Below, one piece after another: positions 51,408 through 60,278 of a stretch of 60,521 nucleotides of DNA (its first letter is position 1; the number at the start of each line of letters is the position of its first letter). The stretch lies in contig LFTI01000087.1 in the NCBI GenBank assembly GCA_001513285.1, positions 1 to 60,521 of the forward strand, written 5' to 3'. The position numbers and the translations under genes were made by a program. The DNA comes from Rikenellaceae bacterium DTU049. Its GTDB lineage: Bacteria; Bacteroidota; Bacteroidia; Bacteroidales; DTU049. The notes under the pieces were generated by a model. The model was not told where the DNA came from, made no database searches, and saw only the letters and a program-made list of their open reading frames with translations.

Positions 51408-52741
51408 TGGACAATTATCATATTATAAATGTCCATATTATTAATGAAGGTCAAATATCTTGGGGCGAAGTATTCATTTCTAAAGGAATTATTGAAAAAA
51501 TAAATTTTAATATTACCAGTAAAACACCAACAAATTATCAACAAATTGATGGCGATGGTAATTATTTAATTCCAGGGATTATTGATACGCATGTGCATTT
51601 TCGTGAACCAGGCTATAATGATAAAGCTAGCATTTATTCAGAGTCATTAGCAGCTCTCTATGGAGGTGTCACTTCATTTATAGATATGCCAAATACTCTG
51701 CCACCTACTACTGATAAAAGCCTTCTAGAGCAGAAATTAGATATTGCTAGTAAAGATTCTTTCATAAATTATGGCTTCTATCTGGCAGCTGTAGATGATA
51801 ATTTCTCTGAAATACAAAAAATAGAACCTAGTGAGTTAGCTGGTATAAAAGTTTTTTGGGGCAATACTACTGGCAATCTGTCCCTCAAAAATCCAACTGT
51901 AATTAATCAAGTTTTTCAATTGCCATATTTGATAGCTGTACATGGCGAGGATAATACTACAATCAACTTAAATCAAGAGTTGTATTTAGATCTTTTTGAT
52001 AACGATGTTTTTATTCATCCAATTATTAGAAATATAGATGCGTGCATCAATGCAGCCAAAGATATTTTATCTATTGCAAACAAATATAATACTCGTTTGC
52101 ATTATTTACATATTTCTCACATAAATGAACTAAATTTCATTTATAATTTTAAAAATAAACTTTCTAATTTGTCAGTAGAAACTTGTCCACATTATCTATA
52201 CTTCGATTTATCAGATTATACTACTTATGGCAATTTAATAAAAGTAAATCCATCAATAAAATCTACTCAAGAGCAACGAATGCAATTATTAAATTCTTTA
52301 GATTTGATTGATACTATTGGTAGTGATCATGCTCCACATTTGAAAAATGAAAAATTGAATTCTTATGAATTATCTCCATCTGGCATACCTTCTATTCAAC
52401 ATGAATTAGGTCTGATGTGGGCTCTGGTAGAAAAAAATTTTTTGTCTTTACCATATTTAATAAATAAAATGGCTCATAAACCAGCTCAAATATTTAAAAT
52501 TGATAAAAGAGGTTTTATCCGTGAAGGATATTACGCAGATTTAGTTTTAGTAAAGAATAATGCTCATGAATTAATAACTAGTGATAAACTGAAATATAAA
52601 TGTGAATGGAGCCCATACGAGAATTTTACAATTCCAATTACTATTGATAAAGTATGGATAAATGGACAAATGATACTCGACAATAATTCAATAATTCCAA
52701 ATAAATCTGCATTACCTCTACATTTTAATAATTCGAAATAA
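51407..52741 (+). CDS. pyrC: Dihydroorotase (type I)
   Basis: IDTHVHFREPGYNDKASIYSES; IDMPNTLPPTT; SDHAPH. Confidence 0.9.
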   Translation: MDNYHIINVHIINEGQISWGEVFISKGIIEKINFNITSKTPTNYQQIDGDGNYLIPGIIDTHVHFREPGYNDKASIYSESLAALYGGVTSFIDMPNTLPPTTDKSLLEQKLDIASKDSFINYGFYLAAVDDNFSEIQKIEPSELAGIKVFWGNTTGNLSLKNPTVINQVFQLPYLIAVHGEDNTTINLNQELYLDLFDNDVFIHPIIRNIDACINAAKDILSIANKYNTRLHYLHISHINELNFIYNFKNKLSNLSVETCPHYLYFDLSDYTTYGNLIKVNPSIKSTQEQRMQLLNSLDLIDTIGSDHAPHLKNEKLNSYELSPSGIPSIQHELGLMWALVEKNFLSLPYLINKMAHKPAQIFKIDKRGFIREGYYADLVLVKNNAHELITSDKLKYKCEWSPYENFTIPITIDKVWINGQMILDNNSIIPNKSALPLHFNNSK

Positions 52742-52811
52742 TTTTTAATAATAGAAATATTTTAACTAATTTTGACATTTGATTAAAAATATAAAAGCTA
52801 AATAAATACTA

Positions 52812-53390
52812 ATGAATTTAAATAATTGCTATAAAATATTAGGGATAGATCCAGGATCCAATATAACAGGTTACGCTATAATAGGAGTAGATAATTATAA
52901 TCTATTTACTATAGACATGGGATGTATAAATGTAAAGAAAGTAAAAGATCATTTTGAGCGAATTAAAATAATACATAAAACAGTGAAAGAATTAATAAAT
53001 TCTCACAAACCAAATGTATTGTCAATAGAAGGGCCTTATTATGGGCAAAATGTACAATCTATGCTAAAGCTAGGACGTGCACAAGGTGTAGTGATAGCTG
53101 CTGCATTAGAGTATGGCATTGATGTTTATGAGTATGCTCCTAGAAGAGTAAAAATTTCTGTAACAGGCAATGGTAGGGCATCTAAAGAACAAGTAGCAGG
53201 TATGATAAATAATATTCTTCAAATAAAAGATGATTCTTTACCTTTTGATGCTACAGATGCTGCAGCAATAGCTTTATGCCATTATTATTCTGATTATTCT
53301 AGTATAATACCTAAAGAAGATTTACATTTTAGAAAAAATAAATGGCTCCAATTTATCGAAGATAATCCTGATAGAATCATTAAAAAATAA
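52812..53390 (+). CDS. ruvC: Holliday junction resolvase RuvC
   Basis: ILGIDPGSNITGYAII; IEGPYYGQNVQSMLKLGRAQGV; DATDAAAIALCH. Confidence 0.95.
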   Translation: MNLNNCYKILGIDPGSNITGYAIIGVDNYNLFTIDMGCINVKKVKDHFERIKIIHKTVKELINSHKPNVLSIEGPYYGQNVQSMLKLGRAQGVVIAAALEYGIDVYEYAPRRVKISVTGNGRASKEQVAGMINNILQIKDDSLPFDATDAAAIALCHYYSDYSSIIPKEDLHFRKNKWLQFIEDNPDRIIKK

Positions 53391-53407
53391 AATAAAAAAC
53401 AAATATT

Positions 53408-53992
53408 ATGAAAGAAACAATTAAAAATTTAGTAAAAGCCTTTATAGGAGAAAGTCAAGCTAGAAATCGCTATACCTTTTATGCTAAAATAGCAAAAAAT
53501 GAAGGTTATGAGCAAATAGCTGAAATATTTACTATGACGGCAGATAATGAACGTGAGCATGCTAGCTGGTTATTTAAACATATTAATGAACTAAAAAAGG
53601 AATCTACTGAAAATTTAGATGAAATTACTGTAGAAGCCGGTGCTCCAACTACATTAGGCACAACTGTAGATAATTTAAAAGCAGCAATAGCAGGCGAAAC
53701 ATATGAATTTACAAGTATGTATCCAGAATTTGCTGATGTTGCTGAGAAAGAAGGCTATACTGCTATAGCTAATAGATTGAGAGCTATTGCTGTGGCTGAG
53801 CAACACCACGCTGAACGTTATGATAAAATTCTAAAAGAGGTAGAAGCTGGTACATTCTTTAAAAAAGATCAACCAGTAGTATGGTTCTGCAGAGAATGCG
53901 GTTATGTTCATATCGGTACCGAACCACCTCAAGTATGCCCTGCATGTTCACATCCTCGTAGCTTCTATCAATTAAAAATAGAACAATATTAA
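53408..53992 (+). CDS. Rubrerythrin
   Basis: GESQARNRYTFYAKIAKNEGYEQIAEIF; C-terminal FCRECGYVH...CPACSH. Confidence 0.95.
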   Translation: MKETIKNLVKAFIGESQARNRYTFYAKIAKNEGYEQIAEIFTMTADNEREHASWLFKHINELKKESTENLDEITVEAGAPTTLGTTVDNLKAAIAGETYEFTSMYPEFADVAEKEGYTAIANRLRAIAVAEQHHAERYDKILKEVEAGTFFKKDQPVVWFCRECGYVHIGTEPPQVCPACSHPRSFYQLKIEQY

Positions 53993-53998
53993 TTTTTT

Positions 53999-54342
53999 GG
54001 TTCTATAATGTTTTGAGTAGGTAAAGATTAAAAAAGAGTAATTTTATAAAAATGAATTAATATTGTGTTGTTAAATATGAACCACAAAGTTCTCAAAGAA
54101 TGATAGAAATAATTGTCTGAACCAGAATTAGTGGGAATAAGGATTTTGGGATTTTGTTTTTCAGGGCTAAAGCCCACATCTTTTTCTATGTTCTACCTCG
54201 ACCTAAAGGTCGAGGTTAATAATCTACTCTTTGCTATCTGACCTAAAGGTCAGGGTTAATAGTTTACTCTTTGTGACCTTTGTGTAATATCTTGGTGTCC
54301 TTTGTGGTAAAATAATTAACCTACAATAAACGTTATAGAACT
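53999..54342. repeat. Copy B of the dispersed repeat, bounded by GGTTCTATAATGTTT and inverted AGTTCTATAACGTTT (MITE-like)
   Basis: 13/15-match terminal inverted repeats at 53999-54013 and 54328-54342. Confidence 0.75.
54164..54253. repeat. Three palindromes sharing a CTAAAG core, two in about 40-bp tandem units
   Basis: GGGCTAAAGCCC 54164-54175; ACCTCGACCTAAAGGTCGAGGT 54195-54216; CTGACCTAAAGGTCAG 54238-54253. Confidence 0.9.
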
Positions 54343-54390
54343 GAAATATAGTTAATACCTTGAATGAACTAGTAATAATTTAGTTATTAC

Positions 54391-55080
54391 TTAAACGCCT
54401 ATTTCAATTAACTTATATCCCTGCCTTGGTAAACTTATTAATTCTAAATGTGAATCTTGTTTTATCCATTTCCTTACTTTAGCTATATATACGTCCAGAG
54501 TACGAGATTTGAAATAATCTACATCTCCATATAGGTGCATTAATAATTCATTTTTTGTAGTTATATTATTTATATTTTGGAATAATATTTTCAATATTTC
54601 TAATTCAATAGGTGATAGCTTGATTTCTTCTTTATTATTTAAAATTAAAACATTCCTATTAACATCTAATATAGAATTACCTGCTTCTAATTTTGTAATA
54701 TTTGATTGAGGATAAACCCTATTGAGTAATACTTGCATACGAGCTAATAATATATCTACAGAGAATGGTTTAATCACATAATCATCAGCTCCCACCTCAT
54801 AACCAGTTAATATATCCTCGTTTTGACTTTTTGCTGTAATAAAAATTATCGGTATTGATGGATTGATAGTCCTTATTTCTTTCACAAGAGTAATACCATC
54901 TTTTTTAGGCATCATTATATCTACGAGCATGAGATGATAAAAAGGATTATTTTTATATTTTTCTAATGCAATTTCTCCATTTTCGTACCAATCAACATCA
55001 TAGCCTTTAGTTGTTAAAAAGCTTTTTAGCACATATGCGAAATGTTTATCATCTTCTACTAAAAAAATTTTATATTTCAT
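54391..55080 (-). CDS. OmpR-family response regulator
   Basis: VEDDKHFAYVLKSFL; LMLVDIMMPKKDG; GADDYVIKPFS; winged-helix C-terminus. Confidence 0.95.
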   Translation of the reverse strand: MKYKIFLVEDDKHFAYVLKSFLTTKGYDVDWYENGEIALEKYKNNPFYHLMLVDIMMPKKDGITLVKEIRTINPSIPIIFITAKSQNEDILTGYEVGADDYVIKPFSVDILLARMQVLLNRVYPQSNITKLEAGNSILDVNRNVLILNNKEEIKLSPIELEILKILFQNINNITTKNELLMHLYGDVDYFKSRTLDVYIAKVRKWIKQDSHLELISLPRQGYKLIEIGV

Positions 55081-56792
55081 AAATCATCATTTTTAATAGA
55101 CAGAAAATATAAATCAAAAATTGTGCCCTTATCTATTTCGCTTGTTACTTCTATTTTGCCTTTATGAGCTTCTACTATTGCTTGCACATAGCTGAGACCC
55201 AATCCATAGCCTTTAGTATTATAAATATTTCCTGTAGATACTCTATAAAATCTATCAAAGATATGTTTGATATCTTTCTTTTTTATTCCTATGCCATTAT
55301 CTGCAATTTCTACAATTAAACATTTAGTATTTTGTTGTTTTATTTTAATAGTAATTTCAGGATGATCTTTGGCATATTTGCACGCATTATCTATTAAATT
55401 ATAAAATACTTGTCTCAAGTGCACTTCATCACCCATGATAATTGGATCTTCTATATCAAATTCTGTGTGTACAATTGCATTATAATCTTTTAAAAAAAGT
55501 TCTAGGTCATTTAACAAATTTGTTAAAAAATCATTTAAATTAATTTTAGTTAAATTTAATTGTATAGAAGTTTTATCTAATAGCGAAGTTTGAAGTATTT
55601 TCTCTATCAAAGTTTGCATTCGAGTATTTTCATCTTTAATAATTTTTATCATTCTACTAGCTTCATCTGGTGGTAAATTATTAATAGTTTCACAAGCAAT
55701 GTCAATAGTCGCTATTGGTGTTTTCAGCTCATGTGTTACATTATTTATGAAATCTGTTTTCATTTCAGATAAACGCTTTTGTCTAATTAAATTATATATT
55801 ATGAAAGTAAATGAACCTAAAACGCCTAATATTAGTAATATTGATAAAAATAGAAAATTACTTAATGTAGATAAAATATAGCTTGTTTTATTAGGAAAAT
55901 ATATAATCAAATATTCTGGAGGTGCAAATAAATCGCTTGGATACAATCGAAACATCATACCTTTTTGTAGTATTTTTTCGGCTGATATAGAGTCATTTTC
56001 TAGAAACATAGTTTTTCTATGGGGACTATAAATACCGAAATAGTATTTTATATTTATATTATTTTCTGCTAAAGAGCTGGCAATTAATGAATCTAATGCT
56101 TTAGCATTTATCCTTTGTTCTACGGGAATGAAATGTTTGATATTGAAAAAATCTTCCATCACATCACCTATGATGAAGCTACGTCTGAGAAACCTATCTA
56201 CTGCTTGATAGACAGAATCTACTTTAAATGGCAAAATAATATTAGGTACTCTCACCCACCCTACCATACTATCTAATTGGTCTTTTACTATCTCATCTTT
56301 GCTAACTGGCAAATTAGATTTATTAGATAAATCCAATAATGTCGCACTATCTGCGTGTTGCTTTTCTATGTTTATGATGTGTGTATCTACTTTTTGGACA
56401 AGTTCACCATATTTATTTGTGTATATCTGTACTCTAATTCTTTCTCTACTTATATTAATTACACTGTCTGAGAGAGTGGTGTCTAAGCCTACATCTTTTA
56501 AAGATTTAAATAATTCTTTGTTTAACGAATCTATGGTTTGCATGACTCTAGCACCTTTATATTTACTTAATTTAGTTTCTAATAAATCTGCTATTTCTTG
56601 CTTTTCATATTGGTAAATCACTTTAGACATGCTCTCTTGGATAGTTTTATCGAAATTTGCTAGTGCTGCATTTATTGTTGATGTTATAAAATAATATTGT
56701 ATCAATAATATACCAATGAATGATATACCAGACACTACTAAAATAGTTATTGTCCAGCGTTTTTCTTTATTTTTAATTTTTTGTTTTAACAT
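55077..56792 (-). CDS. Two-component sensor histidine kinase
   Basis: FINNVTHELKTPIATI; NLIDNACKYAK; IADNGIGIKKKDI; GYGLGLSYV. Confidence 0.95.
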   Translation of the reverse strand: MLKQKIKNKEKRWTITILVVSGISFIGILLIQYYFITSTINAALANFDKTIQESMSKVIYQYEKQEIADLLETKLSKYKGARVMQTIDSLNKELFKSLKDVGLDTTLSDSVINISRERIRVQIYTNKYGELVQKVDTHIINIEKQHADSATLLDLSNKSNLPVSKDEIVKDQLDSMVGWVRVPNIILPFKVDSVYQAVDRFLRRSFIIGDVMEDFFNIKHFIPVEQRINAKALDSLIASSLAENNINIKYYFGIYSPHRKTMFLENDSISAEKILQKGMMFRLYPSDLFAPPEYLIIYFPNKTSYILSTLSNFLFLSILLILGVLGSFTFIIYNLIRQKRLSEMKTDFINNVTHELKTPIATIDIACETINNLPPDEASRMIKIIKDENTRMQTLIEKILQTSLLDKTSIQLNLTKINLNDFLTNLLNDLELFLKDYNAIVHTEFDIEDPIIMGDEVHLRQVFYNLIDNACKYAKDHPEITIKIKQQNTKCLIVEIADNGIGIKKKDIKHIFDRFYRVSTGNIYNTKGYGLGLSYVQAIVEAHKGKIEVTSEIDKGTIFDLYFLSIKNDDL

Positions 56793-56913
56793 TTTTTAAC
56801 ATTATTTAACATTTCTTAACTTTAAATAATAAATTTTTTGTATTATTTTGTAATGTAATTTTTTTATATCCATTTATAAAAAAATAAATTTAATGTTTTT
56901 TAGGGTTTGACAC

Positions 56914-56946
56914 AGCGACTCATTAATGAGTCGCTTTTTATTTTTG
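56914..56946 (+). terminator. Orphan Rho-independent terminator-like hairpin
   Basis: AGCGACTCATTAATGAGTCGCT followed by TTTTATTTTT. Confidence 0.7.
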
Positions 56947-57114
56947 TAAAATTAAACAATTTTAATAGATTTGCAAAAATTATTGTTTATCATAATAAAC
57001 TTTTACAATTTTGAAATGTCTAATTAGTATAATGAATTTAGATATTTTGTTTTGCTACTTTAATTTTATGATTATTTTACTTAATTATAATACATGTTTA
57101 AAAAAAATTTTATA

Positions 57115-57122
57115 TAAATTTG
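57115..57122 (+). promoter_or_regulatory. TAnnTTTG element of adhesin module copy 1
   Basis: TAAATTTG in TTTTATATAAATTTGCAT, repeated at 60253. Confidence 0.6.
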
Positions 57123-57145
57123 CATAAAATATTAAATTATAAATT

Positions 57146-57556
57146 ATGAAAAAATTTCTTTTTATTTTAGTTTTAAATATGATTACACTTATATCATATT
57201 CTCAACAATTTGATTCTAGATTAGAGAAACATTTTGGCAGAGATAAATTGATTTATTGGCAAAAAAATTATCCAGATAGTCTAGGATATTACCAATTTGT
57301 AATAGATAATGCTGTATTGATAATGGATGAGAATGTTGCGAAACAAAGATTAGGTGGAGAGCAAGTAAGTGAAATAGAGATTCCAAATTTTGATGAAGCC
57401 ATTAAAAATCATAAACTTCTAGATATTTTTTCACTCGGCATAGAGTTAAAACCCGATACTTATCAATATATTAAAGTAAAAAATGAGCCATATTATTTAT
57501 ATGTAAAATCAAGCAATTATTTATGGAATAAATATCAAGCAGGAAAACAAAATTAA
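57146..57556 (+). CDS. Small secreted protein (module copy 1)
   Basis: Signal peptide; homologous to the partial ORF at 60279. Confidence 0.75.
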   Translation: MKKFLFILVLNMITLISYSQQFDSRLEKHFGRDKLIYWQKNYPDSLGYYQFVIDNAVLIMDENVAKQRLGGEQVSEIEIPNFDEAIKNHKLLDIFSLGIELKPDTYQYIKVKNEPYYLYVKSSNYLWNKYQAGKQN

Positions 57557-57562
57557 AACATT

Positions 57563-60196
57563 ATGAAAAGATTGAAATTATTTATATTATTTTCATTAAT
57601 AATATCGACGGCAATAGCTTTTGGACAAAACCCAACCATTAATTTAAATGCTAGTACACATAATACTGAAATAGAAGCTTGTGGATATTGGTTTTATGAT
57701 GATGGAGGTTCTGGTGGCAACTACTCTAATAATCAAGATAGATGGATAACTTTTTATTCTACTGATCCCACATATAATCACATAAAAATAGAATTCGCAT
57801 CTATGGATTTAGGTGCTGGTGATACATTAATAATATATGATGGACCTAATACAAGCTCACCAGTATTAATAAGGTATTCTCAAGCTAATCCATTAACACC
57901 AGCTAACTCTGCTGTTCAAGCCACTATAAATAATCCTGGAGGCAGACTAACTGTTAGATTCAAGGCTGATGGAACTGGTAATGCTGCTGGATGGAATTCT
58001 GCTATTGGATGTATTAAAATGTGCCAAAGAATCACACCAGTTCTAGATAGTATATTAACTAATCCACTACCTACACCTGATTATTATATTAATTTATGTG
58101 CATATGATACTCTCACTTTAGCTGTGAAAACTGATTCTTCCACCTTTCCAGATAATCACATCATTTATAATCAAACACTAGCAAATACTACTTTTGCATG
58201 GGATATGGGTGATGGTACTACACTATATGGACCAGTTGTTAGTTATCATTATAATATACCATCAGGATACAATGTTTCATTATCCATTATAGACACTATG
58301 GGCTGTACAAATACTTTATCTTTTAACTTCAGAGTTAGAATAAGTGATAATCCTATCACAGGTGTTAATCCTGTGCCAGACATATGTGAAGGTGATTCAA
58401 TAATATTAACTAGCGGAATAAATTTGGGGAATATCGTTGTAATAGATCCATTCACTAATGAAGTAACAGCACAAGGCATATATGATTCTATTACTTTTAT
58501 TCCTGATGGACCTAATTGTCCTACACAATGCTATGGCACACCAGTTAGTTTTGATCAATTCCCTCCAGGTGCTACTGTACAGCAAGCTACTGATATCGAG
58601 TCTATATGTATATTTATGGAGCATTCTTATGCTGGTGATTTATCTTTTAAAATTATCTGTCCTAATGGGCAAAGTGTTATTTTAGATTCATACGATCAAA
58701 GTGGTGGTAATTATTTAGGACAAGCTTACGATTATTCATCAGGATGCGATCCCAATAATCCACAAAATGCTCCTGGCACACCTTGGCTCTATTGTTGGTC
58801 AGAGGTCTCTAATTATTCTTATCAAGGTACATTAAATGTAGTTGATAGGTTAGGACCCTCACCTATCCCTGCTACTGATACAATAAACCATACTAATTAT
58901 TTGATACCAGAAAATCCTCTTAGTAGTCTCATAGGTTGTCCACTAAATGGTACTTGGAGTATAGAAATTTGTGATTTATGGGGAGCGGATAATGGTTGGG
59001 TTTTTGAGTGGATGCTTACTTTGTCTAGTAGCTCTGGTGTAGCTGGCTGGCAATATTCTGTTGAGGTAGACTCTCTCGACTGGGGCGGGCCTTATTTTTA
59101 TCCTATTAATGATACTACTGTTCTATTCAAACCAGATAGTAGTGGCACATACAGTTTCTTAGTAACAGCTTATGACGAATATGGTTGTATATATAATTCT
59201 AATATGCCTATAAATTTAAATGTAATACCAAATCCTGTTGTTGATTTAGGTGATGATACAATATTATGTAACGGCACTATATTTACACTAACTCCAGGAC
59301 CCGATTTTGATGAATATTATTGGAGCAATTATTCTACGACTCCTAGCATCACAATAGATAGTGCTGGTATTTATTCTGTGACAGCTATAAATTATAATAG
59401 CAGTGGGTCAGTATCATGCTCTAGTAGTGATACTATTGAAATAATGTATGTACCTGTAGCATCTGTAGATTTAGGTCCAGATTTATGTGTTACAGAAGGT
59501 CCAATAATTTTAGATGCTTCTCAACCAGGATCGGGTTTTACTTATATCTGGTCTACAGGAGCAAATACTCCTTCTATACAAGTAAATAATTTAGGGAATT
59601 ATTGGGTTAAAGTATATTATGGTGATTCAAATGCCTGCGGCGATGCAGATACAATATATGTAAAATTGCTACCTACTCCTATAATAAATCTCCCAGAAGA
59701 GATTACCGCATGTCATAATGATATTTTCGAATTATCAGCTCTACAACCTCACAATCCTAATTTATATACCTACAAATGGTCTATAGGGTTAAAAGAACCA
59801 GTATATTATGTTTATCGTCCACCTGTAGGAATTTATCCTATAGAAGTAATGGTAATAGGTTGCGATACTGCTACTGCTACTGTAAATATGACAATCGAAG
59901 ATTGCACTATTTACCCACTAGTTATAGTACCTACTGCCTTCACTCCATATAATTCTGATGGGGTCAATGATTATTTTCATATTGTAGCTGATGGCATAAA
60001 AAAAGAAAACTTCTCATTTAGAATTCTTAATAAATGGGGAGAAACTATTTTCTATACTAATGATCCCAGTTTTAGATGGGATGGTAGATATAGAGGTGAT
60101 ATATGTCCCCAAGATGTTTATACTTATAAGATTAGCTATACTACAGAGAATAATATTACAAAAGATGAATATGGATATTTTATTTTACTACATTAA
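57563..60196 (+). CDS. Large secreted protein: CUB-like, PKD, proprotein-convertase P-like domains and T9SS type-B C-terminus
   Basis: GGSGGNYSNNQDRWITFYS...DTLIIYDGP; GTWSIEICDLWGADNGWVFEWMLTL; VPTAFTPYNSDGVNDYFH...ILNKWGETIF...WDGRYRG. Confidence 0.85.
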   Translation: MKRLKLFILFSLIISTAIAFGQNPTINLNASTHNTEIEACGYWFYDDGGSGGNYSNNQDRWITFYSTDPTYNHIKIEFASMDLGAGDTLIIYDGPNTSSPVLIRYSQANPLTPANSAVQATINNPGGRLTVRFKADGTGNAAGWNSAIGCIKMCQRITPVLDSILTNPLPTPDYYINLCAYDTLTLAVKTDSSTFPDNHIIYNQTLANTTFAWDMGDGTTLYGPVVSYHYNIPSGYNVSLSIIDTMGCTNTLSFNFRVRISDNPITGVNPVPDICEGDSIILTSGINLGNIVVIDPFTNEVTAQGIYDSITFIPDGPNCPTQCYGTPVSFDQFPPGATVQQATDIESICIFMEHSYAGDLSFKIICPNGQSVILDSYDQSGGNYLGQAYDYSSGCDPNNPQNAPGTPWLYCWSEVSNYSYQGTLNVVDRLGPSPIPATDTINHTNYLIPENPLSSLIGCPLNGTWSIEICDLWGADNGWVFEWMLTLSSSSGVAGWQYSVEVDSLDWGGPYFYPINDTTVLFKPDSSGTYSFLVTAYDEYGCIYNSNMPINLNVIPNPVVDLGDDTILCNGTIFTLTPGPDFDEYYWSNYSTTPSITIDSAGIYSVTAINYNSSGSVSCSSSDTIEIMYVPVASVDLGPDLCVTEGPIILDASQPGSGFTYIWSTGANTPSIQVNNLGNYWVKVYYGDSNACGDADTIYVKLLPTPIINLPEEITACHNDIFELSALQPHNPNLYTYKWSIGLKEPVYYVYRPPVGIYPIEVMVIGCDTATATVNMTIEDCTIYPLVIVPTAFTPYNSDGVNDYFHIVADGIKKENFSFRILNKWGETIFYTNDPSFRWDGRYRGDICPQDVYTYKISYTTENNITKDEYGYFILLH

Positions 60197-60252
60197 ATTC
60201 CCATCTTATTTAGAATTTTTTTTAATTTATAACATTTTTAAAAAATTTTATA

Positions 60253-60260
60253 TAAATTTG
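60253..60260 (+). promoter_or_regulatory. TAnnTTTG element of adhesin module copy 2
   Basis: TAAATTTG in TTTTATATAAATTTGCAT. Confidence 0.6.
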
Positions 60261-60278
60261 CATTAAATATTAAATAAT

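Noticed and set aside
56299-56616. 105-aa ORF antisense to the histidine kinase
   Set aside because: No domain or promoter; lies inside a well-supported kinase gene.
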